From Thiomargarita sp. (lineage in GTDB: Bacteria > Pseudomonadota > Gammaproteobacteria > Beggiatoales > Beggiatoaceae), in NCBI GenBank assembly GCA_020721025.1, contig DYNO01000003.1, positions 1 through 37,345 of the forward strand: a DNA stretch of 37,345 nt, in the 5' to 3' direction. Each line of letters starts with the position of its first letter. Within the stretch, counting starts at the first letter, position 1. The notes beneath the pieces were generated by a model. The model was not told the DNA's origin, made no database searches, and worked only from the letters and a program-made list of their open reading frames with translations. Both the position numbers and the translations under genes were made by a program. Positions 25,820 through 34,207 of this stretch are shown piece by piece.

Positions 25820-26695
25820 ATGTCACACTCGCATTCACACGCCGTTGAAAATATTAAACTTGCATTCTTTCTCAACCTCGCTTTCACCATCCTAGAAATT
25901 TTTGGCGGACTGTTCACCAACAGCATGGCAATTCTCGCCGACGCACTCCACGATTTTGGCGACAGTATCGCGCTGGGTCTATCTTGGTATTTTGCCCATC
26001 TCAGCGAACGTGGACGCGATCAACAGTTTTCTTATGGTTACAAACGCTTTTCCTTGCTTGGCGCGCTGATCACCAGTATTTTGCTTATTATCGGTTCCAT
26101 TATTATTTTATTCAATGCGATACCGCGCTTACTTCACCCAGAAAGTGTTCACGTCAGCGGCATGATCGCGTTCGCTATTTTGGGCGTAATTGTTAATGGA
26201 ATCGCAGTGTTACGGTTGCATAAGGGCAAAACCCAAAACGAGCGGATGGTCACGTTACATTTGCTAGAAGACGTGTTGGGCTGGATTGTGGTACTGATCG
26301 CCAGTATTGTCATGTTATTTGCTGATCTGCCGTGGCTCGATCCGCTGCTATCTATCGGAATTACCGGCTATATTTTATGGAACGTATTGAAAAACTTGCG
26401 GGAAACCCTTCACATTTTTCTCCAAGCCACACCACAACATGTAGATTCTACCACGCTGGAATCTTTATTGTTGCAACAACTGCCCATTGCAGCGATTCAC
26501 GATTGGCATGTGTGGACATTGGACGGAGAATATCATGTGTTATCCTTGCATGTTGTGGTTGCAGACCAAATGCTTGCAATGGATATTATTGAATTGAAAC
26601 AGAAGATTCGAGAAATTTTGAAACAACACGCCATTGATCATGCCACCATAGAAATTGAATTTCAGCAAGAACAATGTGAGCTGGCGCATCATTGA
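25820..26695 (+). CDS. Cation diffusion facilitator, zinc-type exporter
   Basis: A 291-residue inner-membrane antiporter with a His-rich start (MSHSHSHAVEN), six hydrophobic segments (about 12-185) and a cytoplasmic C-terminal domain ending in a Cys/His-rich tail (QCELAHH). The transport site is of the HD-HD kind, with HDFGD (H44, D48) in the second helix and HLLED (H147, D151) in the fifth, which in the family marks zinc (also cadmium or cobalt) export, as in ZitB and CzcD. The C-terminal domain carries the usual HDWHVWTLDGEYHVLSLH segment. The gene begins 50 bases after the tRNA-Thr pair and may be partly transcribed from that promoter. No metal-responsive regulator is adjacent. Confidence 0.93.
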   Translation: MSHSHSHAVENIKLAFFLNLAFTILEIFGGLFTNSMAILADALHDFGDSIALGLSWYFAHLSERGRDQQFSYGYKRFSLLGALITSILLIIGSIIILFNAIPRLLHPESVHVSGMIAFAILGVIVNGIAVLRLHKGKTQNERMVTLHLLEDVLGWIVVLIASIVMLFADLPWLDPLLSIGITGYILWNVLKNLRETLHIFLQATPQHVDSTTLESLLLQQLPIAAIHDWHVWTLDGEYHVLSLHVVVADQMLAMDIIELKQKIREILKQHAIDHATIEIEFQQEQCELAHH

Positions 26696-26832
26696 ATATT
26701 ATCTAAACCGTCATTTGTCTGATTTTTCTCTCAGTCCGATTCATCAGTGAAAGTTTAGATAATTTGTTCCTAAAATAGATTTTCCATCTCTTGGCAAGTT
26801 CTACCCTATTTTTTCAATAAAGGCAAAAAAAT

Positions 26833-28017
26833 ATGTCTTCAAACAAACAGATATGTTCCACTCGACAAAATTTTCTGGTTTTTGGTTCACCACAAATTCA
26901 ACAAGCAGAAATTGACGAAGTGGTTGCCACGCTCAATTCAGGGTGGTTGGGGACGGGACCCAAAGTTGCTCAATTTGAACAAGATTTTGCGCGCTATAAA
27001 GCAGTGACGGCGGATCAGGTGGCAGCGGTCAATTCCTGTACCGCCGCTCTGCATGTGAGTATGATTGCCGCCAATTTGCAACCCGGTGACGAAGTGATTA
27101 CCACGCCATTAACATTTTGCGCCACCGTGAACGCCATTATTCATGCGGGACTGACTCCAAAACTTGCCGATATTGACCCGTTGACGCTGAATATTGACCC
27201 CAAGGTATTAAAACAAGCTATTTCGCCGCGCACCCGTGCCATCGTTCCGGTGCATTTTGCTGGTCGTCCGTGTGAAATGAATGACCTCATGGCAGTGGCG
27301 CAACAGTATGATTTACAAATCATTGAAGACTGCGCTCACGCGATAGAAAGTGAATATCAGGGGCAGAAAACCGGCACGTTTGGCAATTTTGGTTGTTTTA
27401 GTTTTTATGTCACCAAGAATGTCGTAACGGGGGAAGGGGGCATGGTGATCGCCAAAAATGAGGAAGATTGCGGACGAGTGAAAATATTGGCATTACATGG
27501 CATGAGCAAGGATGCGTGGCATCGCTTCGGAGATTCTGGATTTAAGCACTATCAAGTGGTCGAATGTGGCTTTAAATACAATATGATGGATGTACAAGCG
27601 GCGATAGGGATTCATCAATTAGCGCGAGTTGAAACCAATTGGCAACGGCGGCAGGAAATTTGGCAACACTATCAGAGTGAACTCGCTGATTTACCGATTG
27701 TTTTACCGCAACCACCGGCACCGAATATGCGTCATGGTTATCATCTTTATACGATATTGATTGATGAAAAACAGACCGGAATCAGCCGGGATCAGTTTTT
27801 AGATGCGATGACAGCCAACAAGATCGGCGTAGGTGTGCATTATTTAAGCATTCCTGAGCATCCATTTTATCAACAAAGCTTCGGTTGGCGACCCGAAGAT
27901 TTTCCCCATGCGATGCGTATTGGCAGACAAACGGTCAGCTTACCATTGTCGGCAAAACTGACTGAAACGGACGTTGCTCAAGTAATTGACGCAGTACGCC
28001 GCATTTTATCAAGTTAG
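26833..28017 (+). CDS. DegT/DnrJ/EryC1/StrS-family aminotransferase
   Basis: A 394-residue PLP enzyme that transfers an amino group to keto sugars. Typical segments are SGWLGTGPKVAQFE (about 37-50), SCTAALH (about 73-79), the PLP-ring aspartate in IIEDCAHAI (about 164), and the Schiff-base lysine K195 in FYVTKNVVTGEGG. An AAAGG ribosome site precedes the ATG. Such enzymes follow 4,6-dehydratases in making amino-deoxysugars, and a FlaA1/WbpM-type dehydratase is encoded at 17060-19489, so the two could act in one pathway. The gene has no sugar-biosynthesis neighbours of its own. Exact sugar (PglE-, WecE- or PseC-like) cannot be decided. Confidence 0.92.
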   Translation: MSSNKQICSTRQNFLVFGSPQIQQAEIDEVVATLNSGWLGTGPKVAQFEQDFARYKAVTADQVAAVNSCTAALHVSMIAANLQPGDEVITTPLTFCATVNAIIHAGLTPKLADIDPLTLNIDPKVLKQAISPRTRAIVPVHFAGRPCEMNDLMAVAQQYDLQIIEDCAHAIESEYQGQKTGTFGNFGCFSFYVTKNVVTGEGGMVIAKNEEDCGRVKILALHGMSKDAWHRFGDSGFKHYQVVECGFKYNMMDVQAAIGIHQLARVETNWQRRQEIWQHYQSELADLPIVLPQPPAPNMRHGYHLYTILIDEKQTGISRDQFLDAMTANKIGVGVHYLSIPEHPFYQQSFGWRPEDFPHAMRIGRQTVSLPLSAKLTETDVAQVIDAVRRILSS

Positions 28018-28065
28018 GGCGCGAAATTGGGTGATGAAATTGATGCTCAGGCTGAACTTGATTGG

Positions 28066-29511
28066 TTAAATGCCGCCTAAACAAACATATTTCTTTTCTA
28101 AAAATTCCTCAATCCCGTATTTAGAACCTTCGCGCCCAATTCCGGACTCTTTCATGCCTCCAAAGGGAGCAACTTCTGTAGAAACAAGCCCTTCGTTCAC
28201 CCCAACGATCCCATATTCCAATGCTTCCAGCACCCGATAAACCCGCCCAATATCACGGGTGTAAAAATACGCGGCAAGTCCAAACGGCGTATTATTTGCC
28301 AATTCAATCGCTTGCTGTTCGGTATCGAATCGAAACAACGGGGCGACGGGTCCAAAAATTTCCTCTTGTGCCACTTGCATATTGGGCATTACTTCAGTTA
28401 AAACCGTAGGTTGAAAGAATGTCCCGCCCAACGCATGACGCTGTCCACCCCATGCCAATTTTGCCCCTTTTTGCACAGCATCATCAAGATACGCTTCGAT
28501 TTTTTCCACCGCAGCGAGATTTATCAGGGGCCCTTGCTGCACCCCTTGCGTTAATCCATTGCCAATCTTCAAATTTTGCACCGCTTCGATCAAACGTTGC
28601 GTAAAAGCATCATAAATTTCTGTTTGTACCAAGATTCGATTCGCGCAGACGCAAGTTTGCCCAGAATTCCGATATTTAGAAGCCATCACGCCAGAAATTG
28701 CCCGGTCTAAATCCGCATCGGCAAACACGATAAAGGGCGCGTTGCCTCCCAATTCTAACGATATTTTTTTCACGGTGTGAGAACATTGTTGCATCAATAG
28801 CTTACCGACAGCGGTTGAACCGGTGAATGATAATTTTCGCACTGATGGATTTTCGGTCAATTCTGCTCCAATTGCTTTGGGATATCCTGTCACCACGTTG
28901 AATACCCCCGCTGGAATGCCGGCTCGTGCTGCCAACTCTGCCAATGCCAAGGCGGAAAATGGTGTGCTTTCTGCGGGTTTGACCACCACAGGACAGCCGG
29001 CTGCCAATGCGGGAGCGCATTTACGGGTAATCATGGCGATGGGAAAATTCCAAGGGGTAATCGCTGCAACTACGCCAATAGGTTGTTTTAACACGAAAAT
29101 TCGTTGATCAGGCTTGGGAGCGGCTATCGTATCTCCATAAATTCGTTTGGCTTCTTCTGCGTACCATTCGACAAAGGCGGCTCCATAAGTGACTTCTGCT
29201 TGTGCTTCTGCCAACGGTTTGCCCTGTTCAGCGGTCATCAATAATGCCAAATCTTCTTGATTTTGCACGATTAAATCAAACCATCGCCGCAAAATTTGGG
29301 AACGTTCTTTCGCCGTCCGAGCGCGCCAATCTTGCCATGCAATCGTTGCTGCATCAATGGCTTGTCGGGTTTCCAGCCGTCCTAAATTTGGCACACTTCC
29401 GATGATTTCTTGGGTCGCGGGATTGATAACTTGAATAGTTTCCGCAGCATCCACCCATAAACCGTTAATATAGGCTTGTTGATGAAATAATTGGTGATCT
29501 TGTAGTTTCAT
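28066..29511 (-). CDS. gabD: NAD(P)-dependent succinate-semialdehyde dehydrogenase-like
   Basis: A 481-residue aldehyde dehydrogenase, the normal family length. The general-base Glu is E253 (SLELGG) and the catalytic Cys is C287 in SGQTCVCANR; the C-x-C arrangement and the EVTYGAAFVEWYAEEAKRI segment are typical of succinate- or glutarate-semialdehyde dehydrogenases. The cofactor loop reads FTGSTAVGKLL. It would oxidise succinate semialdehyde to succinate, as in GABA breakdown. No gabT or transporter is adjacent, and the gene is convergent with the aminotransferase gene, only 48 bases away. The family is certain; the precise semialdehyde is inferred. Confidence 0.92.
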   Translation of the reverse strand: MKLQDHQLFHQQAYINGLWVDAAETIQVINPATQEIIGSVPNLGRLETRQAIDAATIAWQDWRARTAKERSQILRRWFDLIVQNQEDLALLMTAEQGKPLAEAQAEVTYGAAFVEWYAEEAKRIYGDTIAAPKPDQRIFVLKQPIGVVAAITPWNFPIAMITRKCAPALAAGCPVVVKPAESTPFSALALAELAARAGIPAGVFNVVTGYPKAIGAELTENPSVRKLSFTGSTAVGKLLMQQCSHTVKKISLELGGNAPFIVFADADLDRAISGVMASKYRNSGQTCVCANRILVQTEIYDAFTQRLIEAVQNLKIGNGLTQGVQQGPLINLAAVEKIEAYLDDAVQKGAKLAWGGQRHALGGTFFQPTVLTEVMPNMQVAQEEIFGPVAPLFRFDTEQQAIELANNTPFGLAAYFYTRDIGRVYRVLEALEYGIVGVNEGLVSTEVAPFGGMKESGIGREGSKYGIEEFLEKKYVCLGGI

Positions 29512-29662
29512 GCGCTTGATCTGTCTGATTGGAGTTTGAGCATAGTAACATCATGCTTGACTTTATTATTTCAACAAGATGTTTTCATTGAACATAGGGT
29601 GGTGCCACACCGGTCAGGACAATTGGTCGTAACCTGTCCAGTGCGTAACTTCCCCAGACGGT

Positions 29663-31246
29663 CTATTTTTGCTTAATAACCAACAATGTAATGTCATCCA
29701 ACGGTTGTACTCCTCCCAAATGTTCAATGATATCAACGATGATGATTTGTTTGATAACTTGCGAAGTGTTGTTCTGCCAATGAGAACTGACCACCTGACA
29801 GAGACGGTCAAGTCCATAACATTCTCCACGCGGATTAAACGCTTCCGTCACTCCATCCGTGTAAAGCACCACGCCGTCACCACGTTCTAATTCAAAATTG
29901 CGCTTCTCAATAAATCCAGAAATATCATCAACTAAGCCAACCATAAAGCCCAATGATATCGTATCAATCCGTTCAATACTGCCATTTTGTTTTACTAGCA
30001 ATACATCCTCATGTTGTCCGCTTAATTGCAACACTCCTGCTTGATAATCAAGTAATGCCAAGGTGAGATTTTTATCAGTTTGCATCCGTTTGATATTGCC
30101 GTATAATGCCCGGTTCAGTGTACTGAGCACTTCACGTTGATTTTGTTCATGATGACAAAGCAGGGTACGCACCGCCATTTGCACCATCAACATGACCACG
30201 CCGCTTTCTAATCCATGTCCTGTGACATCGCCAATTCCAATTTTTACCCGACCATCCTCTTGCAACACATCGTAATAATCCCCACCTACTTCTGTCGCCG
30301 GCTGCATAAAACACGCAATATCAAGTTCTTGAATTGCCGCAAGTTCTTCCTCCTTCGGCAAGACCATCTGTTGCAGTTTGCGAGTGATTTCTAACTCTGC
30401 CCCCATACGAGAATTTTCTGCTGCCAATCGCTCATTCAATGCTGAAATTTCGTGATTTGCGAATGCCAATTCTTGGGTACGCTGGGTACGCTCCGCCACT
30501 CGTTGTTCTAGTTCTTCATTGAGTTGATGTTGTAATGAAACTTTTTCTTCTATAGATTCAAGTAATTGGTTGGCAACAATCGCTAGCCGTCCTAATTCAT
30601 CATTTTCATGTCCGACAGGAATGTCGAGCCGTAATTTCTCTGGATTGTGAGCATCAATGTGAGCTAATCGGTCACTCAGTTGCTCCAGCGGACGAGTCAA
30701 CAACACGCGTAGTAGCAAAAATAATCCCGTGGCAAATAACAGGGCTTGAGCCAATCCCGTGAGCAAGGTGAAGCGAGTCCGTTTGATGAAACTTTCCGCC
30801 AGTTGATAAATATCGACTTTGACCTTGATAATTCCATAAATTTGCCCGGATTTCTCCAGTTTTATGCTATATTCGCGGTGTTTTTGAAACCAATAATCTG
30901 CCAACCACGCCCAACGAGTTGCTACGGCGGGTTGTCGTTGTTCCGCTAAAATGATGTTCAATTCGTTCGATAATTCTACTTCGTGAAACATGTGGTATTT
31001 CGATACTCCATTGACGACCTCACGCGCCAAGTCAGTATCAAAATTATACGCCGCTTGCAATGCCGAAGTTTTACTGATTTCAAGCACTTCTGTTGCTGTC
31101 CTTCCCGCGGCATGACAGGTGTCGAAGTAGTCAAACGTAATTTGTACAATACTAAACACGATTCCCAAGGCAACCGCGATCAGTAGCATCGACTTGGCTT
31201 GCTTGAAATATAAGCGTTGATATAATGGGATTTCATTAATTGGCAT
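29663..31246 (-). CDS. Membrane PP2C/SpoIIE-type phosphatase with HAMP domain
   Basis: A 527-residue signalling phosphatase. One membrane helix (about 19-38), a periplasmic region (about 39-155), a second helix (about 160-182) and a HAMP linker (about 180-235) are followed by a coiled coil (about 235-300). The catalytic PPM/SpoIIE domain (about 305-525) shows GGDYYD (321-326), GIGDVTGHG (337-345) and YTDGVTEAF, which carry the metal-binding Asp residues. Enzymes of this type usually dephosphorylate STAS anti-sigma antagonists, but none is encoded nearby. It starts 3 bases after the stop of an orphan periplasmic binding protein, so the binding protein is likely to report to the periplasmic domain. 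That partnership is inference. Confidence 0.92.
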   Translation of the reverse strand: MPINEIPLYQRLYFKQAKSMLLIAVALGIVFSIVQITFDYFDTCHAAGRTATEVLEISKTSALQAAYNFDTDLAREVVNGVSKYHMFHEVELSNELNIILAEQRQPAVATRWAWLADYWFQKHREYSIKLEKSGQIYGIIKVKVDIYQLAESFIKRTRFTLLTGLAQALLFATGLFLLLRVLLTRPLEQLSDRLAHIDAHNPEKLRLDIPVGHENDELGRLAIVANQLLESIEEKVSLQHQLNEELEQRVAERTQRTQELAFANHEISALNERLAAENSRMGAELEITRKLQQMVLPKEEELAAIQELDIACFMQPATEVGGDYYDVLQEDGRVKIGIGDVTGHGLESGVVMLMVQMAVRTLLCHHEQNQREVLSTLNRALYGNIKRMQTDKNLTLALLDYQAGVLQLSGQHEDVLLVKQNGSIERIDTISLGFMVGLVDDISGFIEKRNFELERGDGVVLYTDGVTEAFNPRGECYGLDRLCQVVSSHWQNNTSQVIKQIIIVDIIEHLGGVQPLDDITLLVIKQK

Positions 31247-31249
31247 AAC

Positions 31250-32074
31250 TCACTCTGCTTGCAGATGATATTTGTGTTTAAGCTCGGCGATTTTGTCGGA
31301 TTGTTCTACTAGAAAACGATTGAAATCTTTGATCAATTCTGGATGAGTATGCGAAGAAAGTCGATAACTGCTGCGAACATGTGGAAGTTCAGCGGCAAAA
31401 ACGAGCGTTCCTTCTTTTTGCAAACGAGGAGGAATCGGAATATCAGATTTACCGAGTTTGATTTGTTGTAGCCGATGTAGCCCCACATCCACATTGGCAT
31501 AAACCCCGTCAATTCGTTCTCCTACCAATGCCATCAATAATAGACTGTCGTAATGTTTCACACTGATTCGCTTAACTTTTCCATTATCAACTCGCTCCTG
31601 CCAAAAATCCTGAAGGGTAAATCCGAGCATGGTTGCAAATTGTTTGATATCATCCACTTGATGAGGTTTGTCACTGGGACGCACTAATAAACCTTCGATA
31701 AACGGCACAACTGGGTCACTGTAGGCAATCGTTGTGGTTCCCTTGACATGCCGACCCCACTCCTCGTCATCAGGGTATTTCATTGCAATGTCGCCATCAA
31801 CCAAATCCCTAAATTGTCGTTCTATCGGTGCAGGTAGATATTCAAAAGAAATCCCCCGCCAAGTGGCGAATGCGTCCAAAATTTCTCGCGCAATTCCGAA
31901 AAACTCGTTGTCATTGTTGATACCATGAAAGGGATAGTAATCGTAATCACTGACTCCAACGGAAATTTTTGGAATGACTGCGGGTTCATCCACTGCTAGG
32001 GCGGGTAATCCGTAGCAAAATCCGACGATGATCCATAACAAATAACATTGCCGAGATAACAGAAATAAGCCCAT
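31250..32074 (-). CDS. Orphan extracellular solute-binding protein (family 3-like), paralogue A
   Basis: A 274-residue periplasmic protein with a signal peptide (about 1-27, ending LPALAVDE). It has the order of a family-3 solute-binding protein: a first strand KISVGVSDYDYYPF, FGIAREILDAFA, and a second lobe with HYDSLLLMALVGERIDGVY. No permease or ATPase gene is near, so it is probably a sensor subunit. It is the first gene of a two-gene unit with the PP2C phosphatase. A close paralogue lies at 33114-33917; both share IPIPPRLQKEG, HYDSLLLMALVGER and YANVDVGL. The ligand cannot be predicted. Confidence 0.85.
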   Translation of the reverse strand: MGLFLLSRQCYLLWIIVGFCYGLPALAVDEPAVIPKISVGVSDYDYYPFHGINNDNEFFGIAREILDAFATWRGISFEYLPAPIERQFRDLVDGDIAMKYPDDEEWGRHVKGTTTIAYSDPVVPFIEGLLVRPSDKPHQVDDIKQFATMLGFTLQDFWQERVDNGKVKRISVKHYDSLLLMALVGERIDGVYANVDVGLHRLQQIKLGKSDIPIPPRLQKEGTLVFAAELPHVRSSYRLSSHTHPELIKDFNRFLVEQSDKIAELKHKYHLQAE

Positions 32075-32364
32075 AATGAGTCCTCGTAGTAGATATTTTT
32101 AGTTAAAGCGGGAAAGTACCCGGAATTAAAGTTAATCTAACTGGGTGTGTCTAAACTTTTTTACGTTGTCGAAATCGGCGTTGTATCCTAGCATCATGAC
32201 TTAATTTTGAATTTTTTACATGAAGGAAGTGAGCAGGGCAAATCTTAATGATGGCACTTCATTCATCGCTTATGTGGTTTATCAATTCTTTGGCTACAGT
32301 GTCTTCTTACTGTAACAAAGACATCATATCATTAAACTGTTTTAACATTCAATGAGGTAACACA
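32075..32364. promoter_or_regulatory. Divergent control region with a dyad
   Basis: This 290-base stretch separates the divergent binding-protein and Tsx-like genes and contains no gene. A perfect inverted repeat TACAGT-N8-ACTGTA at 32295-32314 lies about 50 bases before the GTG start of the Tsx-like gene and may be an operator. A GAGGT ribosome site precedes that start. No consensus promoter boxes are convincing. Confidence 0.3.
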
Positions 32365-32868
32365 GTGACCCGATTGAAGTTGAGCAGGTTTATCGTATTA
32401 AGTGTCTGTCTATCTGTTGCAACTGCCGCCGCCGAAGATTATTTTTCCAAAAATGAGTTATTAATTCACGCTGAAGCCGACCGACATCCGGCACATACGG
32501 GTATGTGGACGTTGACTTTTGAGCACTTTTCCGAATGGCGTTATGGTGACACTTTTTTCTTTGCAGATGTCGAAGGAAAGCCAGATTTTGCAATAGAAAA
32601 CAATACACTATATTTTGAATTCGCACCTCGTTTCAGTCTTGACCGCTTGCTACAAACCAAATTACTTTCACCCAGTTGGCTTGGCGAATTGTATGCGACA
32701 GTGCAATACAACGACAGTGACCGTAATTTTATTAATCCAGTCTGGTTATACGGCATATCGTTTGATTTTGCTGGACAACCGCATCACGGATTTAGCAATC
32801 TGCACTTCCTCGCACGCAAGGAGGAAACGCAAAATATGGCATGGCAGGTTTCATTCGCGTGGGAATAA
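32365..32868 (+). CDS. Tsx-like outer-membrane channel, N-terminal part before an in-frame TAA
   Basis: A GTG start with a GAGGT ribosome site and a signal peptide (about 1-23, ending TAAAEDYF) gives 167 residues. Segments LTFEHFSEWRYGDTFFFADVEG and LGELYATVQYND are of the Tsx/OmpK-like nucleoside-channel type, a 12-strand beta-barrel of about 230-260 residues. The frame ends at TAA 32866-32868, mid-barrel, yet continues in the same frame to 33111 with the missing strands. As annotated, the product lacks about a third of its barrel and would not be expected to assemble. The gene sits between two paralogous binding proteins, and the intact version may have admitted their ligand. Pseudogene, sequencing error or readthrough are possible. 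Confidence 0.8.
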   Translation: MTRLKLSRFIVLSVCLSVATAAAEDYFSKNELLIHAEADRHPAHTGMWTLTFEHFSEWRYGDTFFFADVEGKPDFAIENNTLYFEFAPRFSLDRLLQTKLLSPSWLGELYATVQYNDSDRNFINPVWLYGISFDFAGQPHHGFSNLHFLARKEETQNMAWQVSFAWE

Positions 32869-33111
32869 GCATTTTATGTGAATAGTTTGAATTTGGTATT
32901 TCGAGGTTTTTTGGATGTGTGGAAAAATAACGAAAATTCGGTCGTCCTGACAGAACCACAACTATTGATACCATTAAAACAATTTGTGAACTCTGGACAT
33001 TGGTTAGAACGAGTTTCTTTGGGCACAGAACTCGAAATTTCTAAAAACTTTTTTGGGCGGGATTACGGCTGGGAAGTTAATCCTACCCTATTTTTTCGGA
33101 TAGATTTTTAG
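32869..33111 (+). pseudogene. In-frame tail of the Tsx-like channel gene
   Basis: Codons after the TAA at 32866-32868 stay open in the same frame for 80 residues and encode LVFRGFLDVWKN, VVLTEPQLLIPL, LGTELEISKNFF and a terminal strand VNPTLFFRIDF ending in the aromatic residue usual for outer-membrane proteins. These match the last strands of Tsx-like barrels. A GTG at 32878 could start a separate frame, but there is no ribosome site and no signal peptide. Confidence 0.75.
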
Positions 33112-33113
33112 CT

Positions 33114-33917
33114 ATGTTACGCATTTTATTATTAATTAATATTCTCATCATCACAACATTTTCCACAGTTCATGCCGAATCTCCCCCCACCCGGCAAAAA
33201 ATAATCGTGGGTGTGGAAGATAATGACTCTTATCCTCATTATGGTTTTGGTAACGACGGTGAATTTCATGGGGTTGCCAGAGAGATTCTCGATGCGTTTG
33301 CGCTATGGCAGAAGATTGACATAGAATACAAGCCGTTACCGATAGAGAGACTGTATCATGCACTGATTAATGGGGAAGTGGATTTCAAATATCCAGACCA
33401 TCCAGAGTGGGGTAAGCCGGTGAAGGGTGCTGCCGAAATTACTTATAGTTTACCCGTTGTTCCCTTCATTGATGGTGTGTTGGCGCGCCCACGAACGCAA
33501 CCGCGTCAAATTGAAGAAATCCATCAATTGGGTACAATTCTTGGTTTTACGCTCCCCACTTTCTGGCAAACTCGGATTGATAGCAGTGCGATAAAGTTAA
33601 TTGGAGTGAGGCATTATGACAGTTTGTTATTAATGGCATTGGTTGGTGAGCGAGTTGATGGTGTTTATGCTAACGTGGATGTGGGATTGTATCGCTTACA
33701 ACAAATCAAAAGCGGTAAGTCAAATATTCCCATTCCACCGCGCTTACAAAAAGAAGGTATTCTCGTTTTCGCCCCCGAATTGCCTTATGAGCGTAGCCAC
33801 TATCATCTTTCTACACAGCAACATCACAAATTAATGCAAGATTTCAATCGTTTCCTCGTGGAACAAGCGGCACAAGTTGAAATGTTTAAGCGCAAATATC
33901 TGTCACATGCAGAGTGA
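33114..33917 (+). CDS. Orphan extracellular solute-binding protein (family 3-like), paralogue B
   Basis: A 267-residue periplasmic protein with a signal peptide (about 1-21, ending TVHAES). It is the close paralogue of 31250-32074, with KIIVGVEDNDSYPHYG, GVAREILDAFALWQ, HYDSLLLMALVGERVDGVY and IPIPPRLQKEG in the same order. It begins 2 bases after the end of the Tsx-like frame, so both were one transcription unit. Again no transporter partners are present. The N-lobe contacts differ (YDYYPFHG against NDSYPHYG), so the two copies may bind different ligands. Confidence 0.85.
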   Translation: MLRILLLINILIITTFSTVHAESPPTRQKIIVGVEDNDSYPHYGFGNDGEFHGVAREILDAFALWQKIDIEYKPLPIERLYHALINGEVDFKYPDHPEWGKPVKGAAEITYSLPVVPFIDGVLARPRTQPRQIEEIHQLGTILGFTLPTFWQTRIDSSAIKLIGVRHYDSLLLMALVGERVDGVYANVDVGLYRLQQIKSGKSNIPIPPRLQKEGILVFAPELPYERSHYHLSTQQHHKLMQDFNRFLVEQAAQVEMFKRKYLSHAE

Positions 33918-34207
33918 TATTGAATCAAACGTCATGCTCGATACATCAACCAGTTGTTTCTATTGAACATAAATTTATAGCGAAGAACGCTTCAATATTT
34001 GGTAGTGCCACTGGTTAGGAACAGAACCATTTTTGGGGTATGAAATCAAACTCAACTCATTGAACATAAATGTTTCTATCGAATATTTTCCCAACAGTTC
34101 GGACAGTTTCAAAATGAGTTATTGTAGAAAACTGTCTGAACTATTGTTCTAACCAATTGTATCAATTCGCTTCCTTTTTAGACTGCATAAGGTGAGTTAG
34201 AAAATAT
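33918..34207. other. Repeat-bearing intergenic region
   Basis: This 290-base region between convergent genes holds no recognisable gene and no ccmD reading frame. It contains the 13-bp direct repeat ATTGAACATAAAT at 33962-33974 and 34059-34071, a GGTAGTGCCACTGGTTAGGA string near 34001-34020, and the second palindromic element (34092-34146). Confidence 0.6.
34092..34146. repeat. MITE-like element, copy 2 (short form)
   Basis: Two 18-base arms (34092-34109 and 34129-34146) are inverted repeats matching at 16 positions, with a loop of about 19 bases. The arms share CAGTTCGGACAGTTT and GTAGAAAACTGTC with the element at 13774-13897. The internal 15-bp palindrome of the longer copy is missing, so this is a shortened or solo version. 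Confidence 0.6.
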
